DNA of 21,484 nucleotides from an uncultured Eubacteriales bacterium. Its GTDB lineage: Bacteria > Bacillota > Clostridia > Monoglobales > Monoglobaceae. This document shows positions 7,566-15,146 of this stretch, piece by piece. A model generated the notes under the pieces. The model ran no database searches. It was given only the letters and a program-made list of their open reading frames with translations, and was not told the DNA's origin. How positions within the stretch are numbered: position 1 is the stretch's first letter; the number at the start of each line of letters is the position of its first letter. The translations under genes and the position numbers were made by a program. The stretch is taken from positions 1-21,484 of the forward strand of contig URZD01000007.1 in NCBI GenBank assembly GCA_900552305.1. The letters are read 5' to 3'.

Positions 7566-9082
7566 GGCATTGTAAGCATACGACTTGCGTGAGCCGCGAA
7601 TGCCAGCAGGACTTCCTCCTCCGACGCGTCGGGTGATACATAGACATCGGTCACTCTGTCCATGTGTCCGTTCATAAACTTTGGCGCGTCCCAAAAGATA
7701 TTGTGACATCTGTTATAGAGATTGTGCTCTGCGGCATAGTTTGCCGTTTCGGATGACTGCCGCAAATCGGCGGCGCCGTATTTATGCGCCAGCCCCTCGC
7801 TTATCGCATTAAAGTTCTGCAAGATAAACTTATCGTTGATAATGGAATACTGTCCGTACGAATGACGTTGGTTATATTCCACCATCGTTCCCCAGCGGAA
7901 CTCGCTCCGCGTCATTTTTGCGTGTGCCTTTGCGTTCGGCACGGGGTTTCCGTTTTCGTCCGTCACATTGACGTTTATATCTCTGACCCTGATCCGCTCT
8001 ATACGTTTAAGAGCTTCCTTGCGCCACAGGGCGTCCTCCTCACGTCCGTAATACGTTTCGTTCTTTACATGGTATAAGTCTTTCTCTCCCGAAAACATTG
8101 TCTCGGAATCGGGAGCCATTACTTCGGTATCAAAGCTCTTGCCGTAGTTTATCACCTTGAGGTCTGCCACCTGCATCGATTCCTCATAATAGCCGGTACG
8201 GATACAAAACTGCGACATATCCTTCGGAATATCACGGCTTATCTTGCACACCGCATAGAATTTTTCCCATTCGCTGCCGACCGACAACTCACCGTTACAA
8301 AACATTTTATCCCATGTTACCTTTCTTTCAAAGGAAATTCCGAAGTAGCTGCGCCCCGACTCGTGCGTACTGTTAAGCGACCTCGCCCAAAACGTGATTA
8401 CAACTATATCGTCAAGGTGTACGTCCGCTATCGAGCTTGTCGTTACCTGCGACTCATACGGCAGCTGAAGTCTTACATAGTTATCGATTTGCAGTACCTT
8501 ATCGAATTTTTCGCCCTCCGGCATTTCCACAACCTTCTGTGAAAGATAGTTCGGGTCGCTCAGCTTCATTTCAAAAAGCTGCTCGCTTTTGAAAACCTCC
8601 TCGCCGTCCGTGAGCGAATCGAGATATGCGTCAACGTCAAAATCCGCATCAATCTCCTCCGGCAGCTCAAGCGTAACCGATATGCGGCTGCTGTCGGACG
8701 TAACCGTTGCGCCGTACAGCTTTTCAAAATAGTCAAGCTGCACCATTGCGTCATTGTCTGCCGCCTTTGTGCCGCGGTCAAGCTCTATGTCCACAAGGTC
8801 AAAATATTCCTCGTCCGAATCGGGTTTGACCGACGCCTCAATATCGCCTATCATGCCCTTGTATATGCCGTTTTCCGCATCCCATTCGGTCCGCACTCCC
8901 AGTCCGTTCATAAACTCGCAGAACGGAACCATCCACACGCCGTCATCCATATACGGAGTGTTTTTTAAACTTACAAGACTGCCGTTAAGAAACACCCGCG
9001 GAGCCTGCTGCGCAAACGCGCTGCACGGTAAAGCGGTGATTACAAGAGCCGCACATATCAAAGCCGTTAAAAATCTTTTCAT
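7547..9082 (-). CDS. GH10 endo-xylanase, N-terminal part: signal peptide, CuAO_N-like domain, CBM-like domain, start of barrel
   Basis: 511 residues ending at a TAA created by the frameshift. Residues 1-24 form a signal peptide (ITALPCSAFAQ). Residues 27-142 resemble the copper amine oxidase N-terminal-like domain common in clostridial wall enzymes (VFLNGSLVSLKNTPYMDDG, VPFCEFMNGLGV). Residues about 165-315 look like a CBM4/9-type jelly roll (NYVRLQLPYES, DIVVITFWARS). Residues 355-400 are the linker seen before plant-type GH10 barrels (RIERIRVRDINVNV, then FRWGTM). The first barrel strands include FNAISEGLAHKYG and HNIFWDAPKFM. The usual N-E-M-K-W block reads L-A-H-K-Y, so the minus-side sugar-binding residues differ from typical xylanases. 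An AAAGGAG site overlapping the end of the preceding gene drives the start, 3 bases downstream of that gene. Confidence 0.88.
   Translation of the reverse strand: MKRFLTALICAALVITALPCSAFAQQAPRVFLNGSLVSLKNTPYMDDGVWMVPFCEFMNGLGVRTEWDAENGIYKGMIGDIEASVKPDSDEEYFDLVDIELDRGTKAADNDAMVQLDYFEKLYGATVTSDSSRISVTLELPEEIDADFDVDAYLDSLTDGEEVFKSEQLFEMKLSDPNYLSQKVVEMPEGEKFDKVLQIDNYVRLQLPYESQVTTSSIADVHLDDIVVITFWARSLNSTHESGRSYFGISFERKVTWDKMFCNGELSVGSEWEKFYAVCKISRDIPKDMSQFCIRTGYYEESMQVADLKVINYGKSFDTEVMAPDSETMFSGEKDLYHVKNETYYGREEDALWRKEALKRIERIRVRDINVNVTDENGNPVPNAKAHAKMTRSEFRWGTMVEYNQRHSYGQYSIINDKFILQNFNAISEGLAHKYGAADLRQSSETANYAAEHNLYNRCHNIFWDAPKFMNGHMDRVTDVYVSPDASEEEVLLAFAAHASRMLTMPGTALT
7562..7565 (-). other. Frameshift site in the GH10 gene (homopolymer of four C/G)
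   Basis: On the minus strand the upstream frame reads HASRMLTMPG up to a run of four G and then runs into TAA at 7547. Adding one G gives M-P-G-D-S-F-D-V-I-D-V-I-N-E-P, an uninterrupted GH10 sequence. A one-base loss in this run is the simplest explanation. It may be a real mutation or an assembly or sequencing error. Confidence 0.75.
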
Positions 9083-9085
9083 TGC

Positions 9086-11629
9086 CTACTCTCCTTTTCT
9101 GATAATACATACCCTTCTGTATGGCTGCGCCTCCGTAATTCCGTTCGTCAGCAGCGCTTTGATAAAGCAGCCGTCGGGAATGTCTACGTCAAGCGACAGA
9201 CTGTCGTTCGCGCCGATGTCGCTGCGCTGTGTATAGTAGGCATTCACTACCGAATATTTATCCTCCGTACCGCTGCAAACAAGCACAAACAGCGCCGCCC
9301 GCTTGGGTGCTGCCGCAGGGTTGTTTATCTTTGCGGTAACCTTTCCGTTTTCAAAGGTTATTTCCTCGGTATTGACCTCGGGACCTGTCGTAAAGCTGAA
9401 TTTCTCGGTTGTCGTAACGCCCTCGTCGCCCTCGGCATAGCCGAGTCCGTTTACCGTTACCGCATATTCGGTATACGGCTTAAGTCCGTCAAATTTTATG
9501 TTCAGCTTTTTACCGTCAACGCGGCTTTCCGCCGTCACATCCGCCGCTGCGGTTTGGCTGCCGTTTTCGTCTACCGTAAATACCTCTATATCCTCTGCGT
9601 TAATTGTCGTTATATTCTTGTCGTATTCGTATTTAAATTCGTTATTCAGAGGAACGTCCAACGCACCGTCCGCGGTTGCCGCGTTGACAAGAATCGGATA
9701 AACCCTGTTGAATTTAACAATAGGATTCCAGTGAATAGCCGTGTTCCACGGTGACGCACCCATTTGCTTCCACCAGAACGCGTTTTCAAACGTCAGCTTG
9801 TCGCCGTAGCCGATTGAAATATCAATAGGCTCAAAGCTGTATCTGCCCTTCACGTTTTCCCAGCTTTCCGACGGCCAAATCTGCTTTGTTTCGCCTGTTG
9901 CCGCAACGTGCTGAAGAATCCTCAGATGAGTTCCGTTTACTTCGTTTGCGTGTTCTATAACTCCGTCCTCTGCGCTGATTGTAATTTCGCCTCTTTTATT
10001 GGAGGTGAATGTTCTTACTGCATAATCCCTGACAATCTTCATCGTCTGCTCCTCCGCTGTTGCGGTATCGGGGAGAACGGAGCAGCGCATACCGTACTGT
10101 CCGACAGCCACGCCGCGGTTGCTGCCGTCCATTGACGTCCAAGCCGGTCCAAGACCCAAGTCCTTAGCGAAAATCGGCAGCTGTGTATTCGTATATTCAA
10201 GGTTTTTATATTCCTTTTCCGCTATACTGTAGTATTGCCATTTCCACACGTTGTCGCCGTTCTTTGTCAGGCTGAAGCTGTCTGATGCCATATACTCGGT
10301 TTTGCCGTCATCTTCCGGAGTATCGGGAGGGTCAGGTTCATCGCCGCCGCTTTGGTAGGTTATCTTCGGATCCCAGTAGATGTTACTCCACAGATGATCT
10401 TTGCCGTTTATGTTTCTTAAACCTTCAAAATAGAGCTTGTCGCCCTTGCTCAATGTCAGAGTTATATCGTCGTGCTTACCGTTAAACGCTGCCCAGCCGA
10501 GCTTTTGCGAGCCGCTTGACGGCCAGACCTGCTTAAACTCACCATCTGTGAGTTTTCTTATCCTTACGCTCGGTCCCGAGCCGTCAGAGGTTTGTATCTT
10601 GTCCTCGCCGCAGCTGATTATTACCCTTCCGTCCTTTGGTGCGTTAAATACCTTTGCCGCGCTGAAGGAGAAGTTTTCGACATTATTTCTCGGCGAAGGC
10701 GTAATTCTGTATGCGCTTACCGCATGACCTCCCGCGGAGGTCTGATATGCCGCTGCCTGTTCGGCATTCGCGCCCATTCCGTCCCTCGCATCGGTCGTGC
10801 CTGTTATAGGAAGAATCTCGTCGGTTTCGGGGTCGACAATCTCTGCCGCCCAAACGCCGCTGTCCCATGTTCCGTCCGCAGCCTTTATGTTGAAATACTC
10901 GGAGGACAAAAACTTGTCCCTATCCTCCGGCGCGGGTGGCTCATCCGGCGTATCGGGAGTTTCGTCCGCTTTATATGTAACAATCGGGTCCCAGTAAATA
11001 AAGCTCCACATATGGTCCTTTCCGTTTGTGTTCCTTAAACCCTCAAAGCAGAGCTTGTCGCCCTCGTTCAGCGTCAGAGTTATATCGTCGTGCTTGCCGT
11101 TAAAGCCTGACCAACTGAGCTTTTGTAAGCCGCTTGCAGGCCAGATTTGCGTAAACTCGCCATCTGTGAGCTTGCGTATTCTTACGCTCGGTCCCGAGCC
11201 GTCAGAAGTCTGTATCTTATCCCCGCCGCAGGTAATCGTTACCTCGCCCGCTCTCGGCGCGGTGAACACCTTTGCCGCGTTGAATGTAAAGTTTTCGACA
11301 TTGTTTCTCGGCGCAGGCATAACTCTGTATGCGCTTATCGCCTGACCTCCCGCCGACGCCTGATACGCAGCCGCCTGTTCGGCATCCGCGCCCATTCCAT
11401 CTCTTAGTTCGACCGTTCCGGTGATAACCGACATTTCGTCCGTTTCGGGGTCAATCAGCTGTGCCGACCAAACTCCGCCGTCCCATGTTCCGTCCGCAGT
11501 TTCTATGCTGAAATTCTCCGATGATTGGTATACCGTTCTTTCAGCTCCGCCGTTTTCCGCAAATACGGTATTGAACGAGCTTAGCAAAACACCGATACAC
11601 AAAAAACTTGCAAATAATCTTTTCATCAT
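9086..11629 (-). CDS. Secreted repeat-module protein with Ig-like domain, candidate polysaccharide-binding protein
   Basis: 847 residues. Two adjacent ATG codons (11629 and 11626) follow GAGGTGTA; the second has the better spacing. Residues 1-24 form a signal peptide (LLSSFNTVFA). Modules lie at 33-220 and 240-426, separated by a proline/aspartate/glutamate-rich linker, and a divergent module at 445-645 follows a second such linker. Residues 646-750 resemble a bacterial Ig-like Big_5/SbsA domain (DVPLNNEFKYEYDKNIT, LKPYTEYAVTVNGL, FSFTTGPE). The C-terminal 95 residues form an unnamed beta domain (VTAKINNPAAAPKRAALFVL). No catalytic residues, SLH or sortase motif are seen, so how it is held at the cell is unclear. 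It is the first gene of the extracellular part of the locus, directly after the permeases and directly before GH10. Binding of xylan or similar glycan is inferred; the family is not one I can name. Confidence 0.9.
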   Translation of the reverse strand: MMKRLFASFLCIGVLLSSFNTVFAENGGAERTVYQSSENFSIETADGTWDGGVWSAQLIDPETDEMSVITGTVELRDGMGADAEQAAAYQASAGGQAISAYRVMPAPRNNVENFTFNAAKVFTAPRAGEVTITCGGDKIQTSDGSGPSVRIRKLTDGEFTQIWPASGLQKLSWSGFNGKHDDITLTLNEGDKLCFEGLRNTNGKDHMWSFIYWDPIVTYKADETPDTPDEPPAPEDRDKFLSSEYFNIKAADGTWDSGVWAAEIVDPETDEILPITGTTDARDGMGANAEQAAAYQTSAGGHAVSAYRITPSPRNNVENFSFSAAKVFNAPKDGRVIISCGEDKIQTSDGSGPSVRIRKLTDGEFKQVWPSSGSQKLGWAAFNGKHDDITLTLSKGDKLYFEGLRNINGKDHLWSNIYWDPKITYQSGGDEPDPPDTPEDDGKTEYMASDSFSLTKNGDNVWKWQYYSIAEKEYKNLEYTNTQLPIFAKDLGLGPAWTSMDGSNRGVAVGQYGMRCSVLPDTATAEEQTMKIVRDYAVRTFTSNKRGEITISAEDGVIEHANEVNGTHLRILQHVAATGETKQIWPSESWENVKGRYSFEPIDISIGYGDKLTFENAFWWKQMGASPWNTAIHWNPIVKFNRVYPILVNAATADGALDVPLNNEFKYEYDKNITTINAEDIEVFTVDENGSQTAAADVTAESRVDGKKLNIKFDGLKPYTEYAVTVNGLGYAEGDEGVTTTEKFSFTTGPEVNTEEITFENGKVTAKINNPAAAPKRAALFVLVCSGTEDKYSVVNAYYTQRSDIGANDSLSLDVDIPDGCFIKALLTNGITEAQPYRRVCIIRKGE
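9695..10297 (-). repeat. Divergent repeat module B3
   Basis: Third unit of the protein at 9086-11629, about 201 residues. It keeps the frame of the module (Y-x-x-S-D-S-F, A-V-R-T-F, E-I-T-I-S, H-L-R-I-L, Q-I-W-P-S, D-I-S-I-G-Y-G-D-K-L-T-F-E, I-H-W-N-P-I-V) but differs at most other positions. It lacks the cysteine found in the other five copies and has extra tryptophans (VWKWQYY, FWWKQ). Confidence 0.65.
10352..10912 (-). repeat. Repeat module B2
   Basis: Second module of the protein at 9086-11629, 187 residues from L-S-S-E-Y-F to K-I-T-Y. All conserved blocks are present. It is very close to module A2 in the stretch from PSPRNNVENFSF to FNGKHDDITLT. Confidence 0.85.
10970..11533 (-). repeat. 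Repeat module B1
   Basis: First module of the protein at 9086-11629, 188 residues from Y-Q-S-S-E-N-F to I-V-T-Y. All conserved blocks are present; its closest match is module A1. Confidence 0.85.
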
Positions 11630-11650
11630 TACACCTCATTTTGTTATTTT

Positions 11651-11675
11651 ATCCGCTTTTGTCCGTGCCGCGGAT
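11651..11675 (-). other. Intercistronic hairpin between permease and module-protein genes
   Basis: ATCCGC and GCGGAT flank a 13-base loop in the 58-base gap. On the transcribed strand an A-rich run follows, not a T tract, so it is unlikely to terminate transcription. It could separate or stabilise the message for abundant secreted proteins from that for the transporter. On the plus strand T residues follow the stem, but no plus-strand gene needs a terminator here. Confidence 0.4.
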
Positions 11676-11687
11676 TTTTAGCTCAGC

Positions 11688-12575
11688 TTATCCCTTTACC
11701 GCACCTACGGTAAGTCCCTGTATGAAATACTTCTGAAAGAACGGATAAACAATCAGTATCGGCCCCATCGCGATTACACAAAGCGCCATTCTTACCGATT
11801 CCTCCGGGATATTTGACGCAAGCGATGACATAACGCCCGAATCCATTGAGCCGTCCGAAAGCATCTGAATATTTTTCATCATTACCTGAAGCAAAAATTG
11901 CAGGTTGTACAGCTTTGGATTGGTAATAAGCAGCATTGGATTGTACCAGTCGTTCCAGTAAGTCAGGGTCTGAAAAAGGGCTATGGTCGCTATTGCGGGC
12001 AGCGATATGGGGAATACCACCTTAAACAGGATTTTGAACTCGCCCGCGCCCTCGATTTTTGCTGCCTCTATCAGCGCGTCGGGAACGGAGGTCTGGAAGA
12101 ACGTCCGCATTATAATCACATACCACGCATTCATCGCGTACGGCAGTATCAGCGCCCACACCGTGTTGCTTAATTTCAAAACCTTTGTCATTATCATATA
12201 CCACGAAACCATTCCGCCCGAAAACAGCATGGTAAAGAATATAAAGAACGTCAGCGCGCCCTTGCCCAAAAATCCCGACCGTGAAAGCGGGTAGGCATAA
12301 AGTGCAATCACAAGCACGCTTATGGCAGTTCCGACAACCGTTGCGAATATCGTCACGCCGTAGGCTCTGCCTATTCCCATACCGCTTGAAAATATGTATC
12401 TGTAGGCGTCAAGGCTGAAGATTGACGGTATCAGCTGATAACCGAATTTGGCAATCGCGCTCTGGTCGGTAAACGAGATGCTGAACACCAGCAAAACAGG
12501 AAACACCGTCAAAACCGCAAGCAGTACAAAAATGACATTCAATGATATATTAAACCCTTTACTTTCAATTTGCAT
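11688..12575 (-). CDS. CUT1-type sugar ABC transporter permease (YtcP-like)
   Basis: 295 residues with about six hydrophobic spans. The inner-membrane EAA loop is at 170-189 (EAAKIEGAGEFKILFKVVFP), the site that contacts the ATPase. The C-terminus reads F-F-Q-K-Y-F-I-Q-G-L-T-V-G-A-V-K-G, diagnostic of YtcP/MalG-like permeases in this family. The start follows AAAGGAG with a longish spacer of 11 bases. It pairs with the permease encoded immediately upstream and would import an oligosaccharide captured by the lipoprotein at 13610-15115. The substrate is probably a xylan-derived oligosaccharide by context; related LplB/YtcP systems carry other complex sugars, so this is not certain. Confidence 0.93.
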   Translation of the reverse strand: MQIESKGFNISLNVIFVLLAVLTVFPVLLVFSISFTDQSAIAKFGYQLIPSIFSLDAYRYIFSSGMGIGRAYGVTIFATVVGTAISVLVIALYAYPLSRSGFLGKGALTFFIFFTMLFSGGMVSWYMIMTKVLKLSNTVWALILPYAMNAWYVIIMRTFFQTSVPDALIEAAKIEGAGEFKILFKVVFPISLPAIATIALFQTLTYWNDWYNPMLLITNPKLYNLQFLLQVMMKNIQMLSDGSMDSGVMSSLASNIPEESVRMALCVIAMGPILIVYPFFQKYFIQGLTVGAVKG

Positions 12576-12605
12576 AATCAGTTACGCTCCTTTCGACTAA
12601 ACGCA

Positions 12606-13580
12606 TCAGTACAGTGCGCTGCTGCTGTCAATTCTTCTGACAACGGCGTTTGTGGAAACCACCAGTATAAACCCAAGTACCGACTGGAGCATAGCCGCCG
12701 CCGATGCAAGACCCGTGCTTGCCGTTCCCGCCGCAGTCATCATATTGTACACATAGGTATTGATAACAAGCGTTGTCGGATAAATAGCGCCCGAATTCAT
12801 CGTGACATTGTAAAACAGTCCGAAATCCGCACTGAAAATCTTACCCACGTTAAGAATTGTCATGATTATCATTATGTTCTTTATTGACGGCAGGGTTATA
12901 CAGGTTATCTGCTTCCATATCCCCGCGCCGTCAATCCTTGCCGCCTCGTACATTTCCGTATCGATTCCCGCTATTGCCGCAAGGTATACGATGCTGCCGT
13001 AGCCGACCGACTTCCACATTCGGACTATAAAAAGTATGTACGGCCACGCCCCGCTCTTTGCATACCAGTTGACCTTTTCCGTTTTTCCGAGCATGGGCAG
13101 AATCACATTGTTCACATATCCGGACTCCATGTTAAGAAACGCAAAAACGATGTATGCAACAATTACCATAGAAAGAAAGTACGGCATTATAAAAATTGTC
13201 TGATACGTTTTTGACAGCAGCTTGTTTGCAATCATTGACAGAAGAATTGCAAGCGAAACGGCGAACACAAGCTCACAGCCGATAAAAACCATGTTATAGG
13301 CAACAGTGTTTCTTATGCTTATCCATGCGTTCTTGTTTTGAAGAAGCATATCAAAATTGCTGAAACCCACCCACGGACTGCCCAGAATACCGTCTTTCAG
13401 GTTAATCTTTTTAAATGCTATCACAATACCGAACATCGGAAGGTAACAGAACAGAACCGTCAGAATAATTCCCGGCAGGGTCATTATATACAGCGGGATA
13501 TTTGCTTTAATTCTGCCCAAGGTCTTTTTTGATATTCCCCGCTTTTCCCCGACACGGAGCGTATTTTTTGTCAATGCCAT
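12606..13580 (-). CDS. CUT1-type sugar ABC transporter permease (LplB-like)
   Basis: 324 residues. A basic N-terminus leads into a hydrophobic span at about 28-56 (YIMTLPGIILTVLFCYLPMF), the typical LplB/MalF-like entry with the Y-L-P-M-F-G-I-V-I-A-F-K motif. Further spans follow, and the EAA loop is at 212-220 (EAARIDGAG, then IWKQITCITLP). It forms the heterodimer with the YtcP-like permease 30 bases downstream. The solute-binding lipoprotein gene lies 29 bases upstream, so the three form one transport unit. There is no ATPase gene in the window; family members usually share an MsmX-type ATPase encoded elsewhere. Confidence 0.93.
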   Translation of the reverse strand: MALTKNTLRVGEKRGISKKTLGRIKANIPLYIMTLPGIILTVLFCYLPMFGIVIAFKKINLKDGILGSPWVGFSNFDMLLQNKNAWISIRNTVAYNMVFIGCELVFAVSLAILLSMIANKLLSKTYQTIFIMPYFLSMVIVAYIVFAFLNMESGYVNNVILPMLGKTEKVNWYAKSGAWPYILFIVRMWKSVGYGSIVYLAAIAGIDTEMYEAARIDGAGIWKQITCITLPSIKNIMIIMTILNVGKIFSADFGLFYNVTMNSGAIYPTTLVINTYVYNMMTAAGTASTGLASAAAMLQSVLGFILVVSTNAVVRRIDSSSALY

Positions 13581-13609
13581 ACTATTTTCATCCTCTCACT
13601 AAAAGCCGT

Positions 13610-15115
13610 TTATTTATTTTTGTCTGCAAGAAACTCATTTATTTGCTTTTGAACTTCCTCGATTATTTTGTTTATGCCGGACGATTCAAGGTTTTTCCTG
13701 TACTCGTCAATAACGGTTGTCGGGTCAATCGCGCCCAGTGCAATCTGTGTTTCAAACTGCTTTTCAACAGCCTTGCACGCGGCGATCTCCGCCTGTACCG
13801 GCTCTGTCACAAATCTGAATCCGCAAATGGCTGAAACTGTTGCGCTGTCGTCAAAGTTCTTTAACTCGACATATTTATCGGGGTTCTCGGTATCCTTTGT
13901 GTACGCATTGTATACATTTCCTATCATCCACTGATTGGTCGACATATCGTAACCGCTGTTCGGAATGAGCTTGATTACATTGTCCGAAACCTTTGTGTAG
14001 TGCTTGCCCTCTATTCCGTAAATAACAAGGTTGTAAAGGTATTTGTCGGTATTCAAAAGCTCCAGAAATCTCGCAACGCGCGCGGGATTTTTTGACGTCG
14101 AGGATATTGCGTTCATTGACGAAACTCCGATGGTTGTACCCTTTCTCGGCTCTGTAACAAATTCCTGTGCAAACTTATAGCGGCTGTCGCCGAAGGTTTC
14201 TTCAACCTTGCCCGGCTTCAGCGGGAACAGGGCGCAGAAGGTCTGACCGTTATTCAGTCTTTGCGTTGTGTCGCTGTAGTTTGTCAGAATATCCTCCTTT
14301 ACAAGACCCTCCTTGTAAAATCTGTGAGCCAGCTCAAAGTCGTCCATTATCTCAGGAACATCCAGCTTGTTCATTATTGAAAAGCTGTCATCATCTCTCC
14401 TGTAGCCGACATTATAACCGGTTATAACATTAAACGGTATCAGAGCGCTGTCACCCGGCGTCTGGTCAAGCGCCCAGTTAATCGGATATTTTATGTCAGG
14501 CTCGTTCTCCTTTATTGTTTTAAGAACAGGGATAAGCTCCTCAAAGGTTTTTATCTTGCTCATATCGATGTTATACTTATCCGCAATGTCCTTTCTGTAA
14601 ATCCAGCCGTACGCGCTCGCGCTCTCCTTGATTACCGGCAGCGCGTAAACCTTGCCGCCGACCCTTGCGCAGTCAAGGCACGCCTTGTCGCTCAGCTCAT
14701 GGGTTTTCGGCATATACTTGTCAAAAAGGCTGTCAAGCTCAACAAACGCGCCGTTTTCAGCGTTTACAAAATAGTCAAGCATCCAGTTTGCGCAAAAGGC
14801 AATGTCAAAATACTCGCCCGCCATAATCATGTTGGACAGTTTTTCGCTGTACTGTGCATTTTCAAGACAGTTTATCTTTACCGTTGCGTTTATTTTGTCC
14901 TTTATGTAGGCGTTTATCTCATTCTCCACCACCGCGATTTCCTTTGGCGCGGTTGCGGGAAGGTACCAGTTTATCTCATAGGTATCCTTCGGAACTGTGT
15001 TCGGGTCCTCGTCCTTAACCGTCTGCTGTTTGTTGCCGCAGCCGCAGGCGGAGATGCCTATCGCCCCCGCCAAAACGCCCGCAAACATTCTTTTGAAAAA
15101 TCTTTTCTTTTTCAT
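13610..15115 (-). CDS. Extracellular solute-binding lipoprotein of the sugar ABC transporter (YtcQ/LipO-type)
   Basis: 501 residues from the ATG at 15115, which follows AAGGA with 6 bases. A TTG-type start at 15166 would add 17 charged residues ahead of the signal and overlap the preceding gene, so it is rejected. The signal peptide ends in a lipobox (G-I-S-A-C) with lipidated Cys24, a second Cys two residues on, and a short charged spacer. The mature protein has the YtcQ/LipO layout: EINWYLPATAPKE, GEYFDIAF, GGKVYALPV, WIYRKDIADKYNID, then a C-terminal DUF3502-like region with the conserved end K-I-I-E-E-V-Q-K-Q-I-N-E-F. It sits on the outer face of the membrane and delivers sugar to the two permeases encoded just downstream. 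The ligand is inferred from the GH10 neighbour. Confidence 0.93.
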   Translation of the reverse strand: MKKKRFFKRMFAGVLAGAIGISACGCGNKQQTVKDEDPNTVPKDTYEINWYLPATAPKEIAVVENEINAYIKDKINATVKINCLENAQYSEKLSNMIMAGEYFDIAFCANWMLDYFVNAENGAFVELDSLFDKYMPKTHELSDKACLDCARVGGKVYALPVIKESASAYGWIYRKDIADKYNIDMSKIKTFEELIPVLKTIKENEPDIKYPINWALDQTPGDSALIPFNVITGYNVGYRRDDDSFSIMNKLDVPEIMDDFELAHRFYKEGLVKEDILTNYSDTTQRLNNGQTFCALFPLKPGKVEETFGDSRYKFAQEFVTEPRKGTTIGVSSMNAISSTSKNPARVARFLELLNTDKYLYNLVIYGIEGKHYTKVSDNVIKLIPNSGYDMSTNQWMIGNVYNAYTKDTENPDKYVELKNFDDSATVSAICGFRFVTEPVQAEIAACKAVEKQFETQIALGAIDPTTVIDEYRKNLESSGINKIIEEVQKQINEFLADKNK

Positions 15116-15146
15116 TTCAATCCTTCTTTCTTTATTTATTTTCTGC

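Noticed and set aside
7547..7709. Programmed -1 ribosomal frameshift in the GH10 gene
   Set aside because: No slippery heptamer of the X-XXY-YYZ kind and no clear downstream stem is seen; a lost G in the four-base run explains the break more simply.
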